Assembly: GCF_004364935.1 (NCBI RefSeq)
Contig: NZ_SOBT01000008.1
Coordinates: 1,987,534 to 2,051,533, forward strand
Length of the DNA stretch: 64,000 nucleotides
Direction: 5' to 3'
From: Panacagrimonas perspica
Lineage (GTDB): Bacteria > Pseudomonadota > Gammaproteobacteria > Nevskiales > Nevskiaceae
The notes beneath the pieces are model-generated. The model was not told the DNA's origin and searched no databases. It saw only the letters and a list, made by a program, of their open reading frames with translations. Of the stretch, positions 57,997-64,000 are shown in pieces; the first letter of the stretch is position 1, and the number at the start of each line of letters is the position of its first letter. Both the position numbers and the translations under genes were made by a program.

Positions 57997-59250
57997 ATGC
58001 GCATTTCACCGTTCGCCTCGTTCCGTTCGATCCGGTCCTGGATGTTCGTGTTCGCGCTGCTGCTGGCCGCGCCCGCGCACGCCTTCCCCGGATTTCCGGC
58101 CTACGTCTCGCTGCCGCCGGACGTGCTGGCCTACGACGAGAACTCGCTGGTGAAGGAGGACTTCGCCGAAGTGGAATTCCCGCTGGCCGAAGGCCGCAAC
58201 GTCACGCAGCGTGGTCGCCATTTCCGCAGCTACGCGCGCTGGGCCGATGCCGACAACAAGCCCGCCGCCGAAACCTGGGCGCGCTGGTGGCCGGCGCTGA
58301 AGGCCAGCGGCTGGAGCCTGCAGGGCCAGGCGGGCGAGGCGCCGATCTATTCGCTGAAACGGCAGGCCGGGGGCATCGAGAGCTGGCTGAAGGTGAGCCT
58401 GGGCGACTACACCTCGCCGCTGCTCGAACTGATCGAGATCGCGGGCAACGCATCGGTGCTGGTTCTTGCGGCGCCGGCCGCCAAGCCCGAGACGGTCGCC
58501 GATACGGACGACTTCCCGTACCTGCGCAAGCCCGAGGGCGCGGTCCTGACCGGCACCGGACATTTCGAGATGCCGCTGGACGTGACGGTGGGCGGCGTGG
58601 ACCGCGAAACGCAGCTCGTCGGCGGCGGCTACCGCGTGAAGACCTACCGGCCACCGGCGACGCTGTCCAAGCTCGATTTCGAAACGCGTTACCGGCAGGC
58701 GCTCACCAAGGCCGGCTGGGACGTGAAGCCTGCAGCGGACGGCAAGCCGGGCGAAGGCGTCATCGTCGCGCGCTACGCAAAACAGGGACGCCACCTGTGG
58801 GCCGTGCTCGGCCGCGGCAACGACGACAGCGACACCGGGCTCGCCTTCAAGATCGCCGACCTCGGCGCCGAGGACTGGTCGGCGGCGCTGCGCAAGGACT
58901 GCCACGTCGCGCTGTACGGCGTGAACTTCGATTTCAACCAGGCCAGCCTGCGGCCGGATTCCACGCCGGTGCTCGACAAGCTGCTCGCGGTGCTGCGCCA
59001 GGACGCCGCGCTCGCGCTGGAGATCGAAGGCCACACCGACAACGTCGGCGGTGATCCGTACAACCTCAAGCTCTCGGATGCGCGCGCCAAGACCGTCGTC
59101 GAATGGCTGGTGAAGCACGGCATCGCCGCGACGCGGCTGAGCGCCCGCGGTTACGGACTGCGCCAACCGATCGCCGACAACGCGACCGACGAGGGCCGCG
59201 CGCGCAATCGTCGCGTGGAGCTGAGGCGTCGCGATTGCGTCGGGCCGTGA
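57997..59250 (+). CDS. OmpA-family outer-membrane/periplasmic protein
   Basis: A 417-residue protein with a signal peptide (about 1-29, ending AHA). The first 280 residues contain two halves with related 'R.YAR/ETRYRQALTKAGW' and 'LKASGWSL' features and no assigned fold. The C-terminal 120 residues are a complete OmpA-like peptidoglycan-binding domain: YGVNFDFNQASLRPDSTPVL, EIEGHTDNVGGDPYN and NRRVELRR. ATG 57997 is preceded by a 200-bp gap in which I see nothing. It anchors to peptidoglycan; its partner is unknown. Confidence 0.87.
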   Translation: MRISPFASFRSIRSWMFVFALLLAAPAHAFPGFPAYVSLPPDVLAYDENSLVKEDFAEVEFPLAEGRNVTQRGRHFRSYARWADADNKPAAETWARWWPALKASGWSLQGQAGEAPIYSLKRQAGGIESWLKVSLGDYTSPLLELIEIAGNASVLVLAAPAAKPETVADTDDFPYLRKPEGAVLTGTGHFEMPLDVTVGGVDRETQLVGGGYRVKTYRPPATLSKLDFETRYRQALTKAGWDVKPAADGKPGEGVIVARYAKQGRHLWAVLGRGNDDSDTGLAFKIADLGAEDWSAALRKDCHVALYGVNFDFNQASLRPDSTPVLDKLLAVLRQDAALALEIEGHTDNVGGDPYNLKLSDARAKTVVEWLVKHGIAATRLSARGYGLRQPIADNATDEGRARNRRVELRRRDCVGP

Positions 59251-59274
59251 TCTTGCGCCTTCACTGAGTCTTTC

Positions 59275-59343
59275 GTAGCCAGGGTGAACCCCGGGGTCCC
59301 CTCCCTCACGGAGCGCAATCCCGGGTTGCACCCGGGCTACGGG
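59275..59343 (+). repeat. GTAGCCCGG REP pair, copy 10
   Basis: GTAGCCAGGGTGAACCCCGGG (a mutated left arm) and CCCGGGTTGCACCCGGGCTAC. The CTA at 59337-59339 gives the TAG stop of the SelW-like gene on the minus strand. Confidence 0.88.
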
Positions 59344-59615
59344 TTGCTGCAGTCCGTGTGGCCGAGGGCTCTGTCCGGCGCGACGCGGTCACGCACTGCC
59401 CGCTTGAGCGGCGCGATGTCCGGGAATCCGCCGTCGCGCTTGCGATCCGCCAGCACCTCGCCGTTGAGCCGGATCACGAACACGCCCGACGGCGCGGGAC
59501 GCAGGGCCACCTCGCCGAGTTCGTCCTCGAAGCTGGTCAGCAATTCCTGGGCGTACCACGCAGCGCGCAGCAGCCAGCGGCACTTCGGGCAGTAATCGAT
59601 CTCGATCCGGTTCAT
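59337..59615 (-). CDS. SelW-like Rdx family protein
   Basis: A 92-residue Rdx/SelT-SelW-SelH family protein. The redox CxxC is CPKC (residues 9-12) in EIDYCPKCRWLLRAAWYAQE, and GVFVIRLNGEVLADRK and GGFPDIAPLKR are the rest of the thioredoxin-like core. It probably acts as a small thiol oxidoreductase. Its start overlaps the thioesterase gene stop by 4 bp. The extra C-terminal residues (ALGHTDCSNP) run into the REP that supplies the stop. Confidence 0.9.
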   Translation of the reverse strand: MNRIEIDYCPKCRWLLRAAWYAQELLTSFEDELGEVALRPAPSGVFVIRLNGEVLADRKRDGGFPDIAPLKRAVRDRVAPDRALGHTDCSNP

Positions 59616-60058
59616 CGCGGCAACGCCGGCTTGTAGGCCGCAACGAACTCCGGCGGCTGGCGGCGGGGCCGGCCGCTGGTCATGTCCACGCAAATCCAGT
59701 GCGTACGGCCGCGCAGCACCGTCTTGCGGTCCTGCTCGCGGATGATCTGGTAGGCGCGCCACATATCGAGCTTGCCGGCGTTCTCCGCCACCCAGGTCGC
59801 GATGTGCAGGCGGTCGCCCGCGAACGTCGCAGCGAGATAGTCCAGCTCGTGCCGGCGCGCCACGCAGCCCGCGCCGACACGGCGGTAGTCCTCCATGCCG
59901 AATCCCAGCGCTACCGAGTGCGCCCAGGCCACGTCCTGCAGCCAGGACAGGTAGACAACGTTGTTGGTGTGGCCGAAGGCGTCGAGATGCTGGGCCCCGA
60001 CCTCGAGCGTCTGGACGAAGGGCGACACGACATCCCATTGCAGCGGGTCGGCGGACAT
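59612..60058 (-). CDS. Acyl-CoA thioesterase (4HBT/YbgC-like hotdog fold)
   Basis: A 148-residue hotdog-fold thioesterase. The active-site region is HLDAFGHTNNVVYLSWL, with the Asp (LDAFGHTNN) of the YbgC/4HBT family, and a central helix follows. It would cleave short-chain or aromatic acyl-CoA. It forms a two-gene unit with the SelW-like gene. ACAATGTCCGCC marks the start region at 60058. Confidence 0.88.
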   Translation of the reverse strand: MSADPLQWDVVSPFVQTLEVGAQHLDAFGHTNNVVYLSWLQDVAWAHSVALGFGMEDYRRVGAGCVARRHELDYLAATFAGDRLHIATWVAENAGKLDMWRAYQIIREQDRKTVLRGRTHWICVDMTSGRPRRQPPEFVAAYKPALPR

Positions 60059-60086
60059 TGGGTCTCCTGGACAGGTAGCCAGGAAA

Positions 60087-60229
60087 GGCTAACGCAAAGG
60101 CACGAAGGGAAAAGATTAAGGACGCAAAGACCGTTGACCTTTGCGTCCTTTGCTTCACCTTCTCCTTTGCACGGCGCTGCTGTCGCCGCAGCGCCGCTGC
60201 TCTAGTCGCAGCTCCGTTGCGTTAGCTTT
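60087..60229 (+). repeat. ACGCAAAGG palindromic repeat, copy 4
   Basis: GGCTAACGCAAAGGCACGAAGG and GGACGCAAAGACC face, inverted, GACCTTTGCGTCCTTTGC and GTTGCGTTAGC. The right half carries an extra GC-rich insertion (CGGCGCTGCTGTCGCCGCAGCGCCG-like). It lies between the thioesterase gene and the Suf regulator, close to the suf promoter. Confidence 0.85.
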
Positions 60230-60337
60230 TTTCGTCTTTCAGCCCATGCACGGCCGATCGTTTGCCGGCTTCCGTGTCGGGGCGTTAAACTCCAATCCGT
60301 ACCGATCTGGTCTTGATTGACCGCCCGCGCTGAAACC

Positions 60338-60802
60338 ATGTTCAAACTCGGCAAGCTGACTGATTACGGCACCGTCCTGATGACGGCGCTGGCGGCACAG
60401 CCGGAACGCCTGCAGACCTCGCAGGAGCTCGCGGCCGGCACGCATCTGGCGACGCCCACCGTGGCCAAGCTGCTCAAGCTGCTGTGCAAGGCCGGCCTCG
60501 TGGATTCCTCGCGCGGCGCGCGCGGCGGTTACCGACTGGCGCGCTCGCCCGAGCAGATCACCGTAGCCGACATCGTCAGCGCGCTGGAAGGCCCGATCGC
60601 ACTCACCGAATGCGCGGTCCACCGCGGCTGCGGCATCGAATCGCACTGCGGCGTGCGCTCCAACTGGCGCGTCATCAACGACGCCATCCGCAGCGCACTC
60701 GAAGCGGTCAGCCTCGCGCAGATGACCTTGCCGCTGCGACGCGGCGGGGCACGCAGCTTGCGCGAGCATCCCCTCCTGTTCTCCCCGCCGTCGCGGGGCT
60801 GA
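60338..60802 (+). CDS. Rrf2-family Suf operon regulator (SufR/IscR-like)
   Basis: A 154-residue Rrf2 protein: winged helix [36 protein letters not shown], and wing [10 protein letters not shown]. Cys92, Cys98 and Cys104 (EC-x5-C-x5-C) fall at the same numbers as the [2Fe-2S] ligands of IscR; position 107, His in IscR, is Arg here. It likely senses Fe-S status and represses the sufBCD genes that follow 20 bp later. ATG 60338 gives the standard [11 protein letters not shown] start. Confidence 0.92.
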   Translation: MFKLGKLTDYGTVLMTALAAQPERLQTSQELAAGTHLATPTVAKLLKLLCKAGLVDSSRGARGGYRLARSPEQITVADIVSALEGPIALTECAVHRGCGIESHCGVRSNWRVINDAIRSALEAVSLAQMTLPLRRGGARSLREHPLLFSPPSRG

Positions 60803-60822
60803 ACGCGAACACGGCCACCCTC

Positions 60823-62307
<1,485 letters not shown>

Positions 62308-62327
62308 CGCCGCGCCGGAACACACTC

Positions 62328-63070
<743 letters not shown>

Positions 63071-63071
<1 letters not shown>

Positions 63072-64000
63072 TGGGTTCGATGAATTCCCCGCTGCAGCAT
63101 TACGCGGACGCGTTCGAGCGGCTGCCCGAGGCGGCGCGCACGACGCATCGCCGGGAAGCCCTGCAACGCCTGCTCGCGCTCGGCCTGCCGACGCCCGACC
63201 TGGAAGACTGGAAGTACACCGATCTGGCCGCGCTGCGTGAGCTGACGCCCGGTCCGTCCGACTATCGGACCATTCCCGAAGGCGCGCCGCCGGCCGATGC
63301 CGACGGCCTGGACGCGTTCAACGCCACGTTCGCCGTGGACGGCCTCGACGTCGAGATCGCGGCCAAGGCCGATCTCGCCGAACCGCTGCTGGCGACCGGC
63401 ACCGGTCATCGCCGCCATCGCATCCGCGTGGGCCGGCATGCGCGCGCGCTGCTGCGCATCGAGCTCGATCCGGACGCGGAGTTCCAGACCGCGTTCTTCG
63501 ACGTCGATCTGGCGGAAGGTGCGAGCCTGCAGGTGCTGCGCACGCAGGACGCGACACCTGACGCGCAGCTCATCACGCGCATCCGTGCGCGACTGGGGCG
63601 CGATGCGAAGCTCGACGTGTCCACCGTGGATCTCGGTGGCAAGCTGGGCCGCCATGATCTCAACGTCGATCTGGCCGAGCCCGGCGCCGAAGTCCGCCTG
63701 CGCGGCCTGTTCGTCGCCAGCGGATCGGGGCTGATCGACAACCACACGCGCTTCGACCATCGCGCGCCGCACGGCACCAGCCGCGAACTCGTGCGCGGCC
63801 TGGCGCACGACAGCGGACGCGGTGTCTTCAACGGCCGCATCGTCGTGCATCCCGGCGCGCAGAAGACGGATTCCGAGCAGCGCATCGCCAACCTGATCCT
63901 GTCGCCCAAGGCCGAGATCAACGCCAAGCCGGAACTCGAGATCTACGCCGACGACGTGAAGTGCGCACACGGCGCCACGTTCGGCCAGCTCGACCTCACG
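63071..64000 (+). CDS. sufD: Fe-S cluster assembly protein SufD (3' end outside window)
   Basis: The frame opens at ATG 63071 and runs without a stop to the last base (310 codons seen; SufD is usually about 420-440). LEDWKYTDLAALRELTP is the SufD N-terminal motif (WKYT), and GSGLIDNHTRFDHRAPHGTSRELVRG (in part: DNHTRFDHRAPHGTS) with SDSEQRIANLILSPKAEINAKPELEI-type text is the conserved core, here TDSEQRIANLILSP and KCAHGATFG. It pairs with SufB. The gene order regulator-sufB-sufC-sufD implies that sufS/sufE follow outside the window. Confidence 0.96.

Noticed and set aside
17356-59343. GTAGCCCGG repeats as a CRISPR array
   Set aside because: The elements are dispersed single or inverted pairs between genes, without regular spacers or cas genes.

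Overview
This is a GC-rich chromosomal window with dense coding. Two Suf/Isc-type genes, a Pseudomonas/Xanthomonas-like flagellar cluster (flgBCDEF, cheV, flgA, flgM, flgN, a PilZ brake), a PA3286-type ketosynthase and many GTAGCCCGG-type REP palindromes point to a free-living, motile, aerobic gammaproteobacterium, probably near the Lysobacterales/Nevskiales. That placement is inferred from gene content, not from a marker gene. No rRNA, tRNA, CRISPR array or intact mobile element was seen.

Layout. 1-8607: sulfate uptake. The end of an OprP-like porin is followed by two [periplasmic sulfate-binding protein + free TOBE domain] modules, with a small class II amidotransferase-like protein between them. 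Then come a FAD/NAD(P)-binding protein, cysT, cysW and cysA. 8691-12817: a lipoprotein, the decayed remains of an integron-type integrase, and a Cu+-type P1B ATPase diverging from a MerR regulator across a 19-bp-spacer MerR-type promoter. 13109-17346: a run of small accessory genes (NADAR, GFA, two DUF1801, CWC, LprI and membrane proteins).

17446-33383: the most distinctive part. A 911-residue MalT/LAL-type regulator faces a Tat-exported DUF1329 protein. After twin terminators comes a four-gene operon encoding two HyuA-like subunits, a HyuB-like subunit and a small zinc-ribbon-like subunit, which is the alpha, alpha-prime, beta, gamma composition of acetophenone carboxylase cores. The same 17-bp dyad, TTACCC-N4-GGGTAGT, lies upstream of both the DUF1329 gene and the carboxylase operon, suggesting one regulon. 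An imine-reductase-like gene, a Baeyer-Villiger-type flavin monooxygenase and a short-chain dehydrogenase follow, so the region looks like a ketone/alcohol metabolism island (inference).

33522-40675: flagellar genes. flgBCDEF are on the minus strand and stop abruptly after flgF, with no flgG-L. cheV and flgA diverge from a pair of sigma-54-like sites, and flgM has a sigma-28-like site. 40927-53037: an SRPBCC protein, an HCCA-isomerase-like protein, an RND pump without a visible partner, a vWA lipoprotein / ECF sigma / anti-sigma-like locus, a tandem-domain secreted protein, dapB, and a cupin/LysR divergent pair. 53097-57260: a tight minus-strand operon (small protein, 3-TM protein, membrane-anchored alpha/beta hydrolase, FabH-like ketosynthase, NUDIX, MazG). 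57291-60058: a hydrolase, an OmpA-family protein, a SelW-like protein and a thioesterase. 60338-64000: an Rrf2-type Suf regulator, sufB, sufC and the start of sufD.

Repeats are a conspicuous layer. There are ten GTAGCCCGG elements, a related GTAGCGCGC element, four long ACGCAAAGG palindromes (two inside operons) and one CCACGGAT palindrome. Several REPs supply the TAG stop codon of the adjoining gene.
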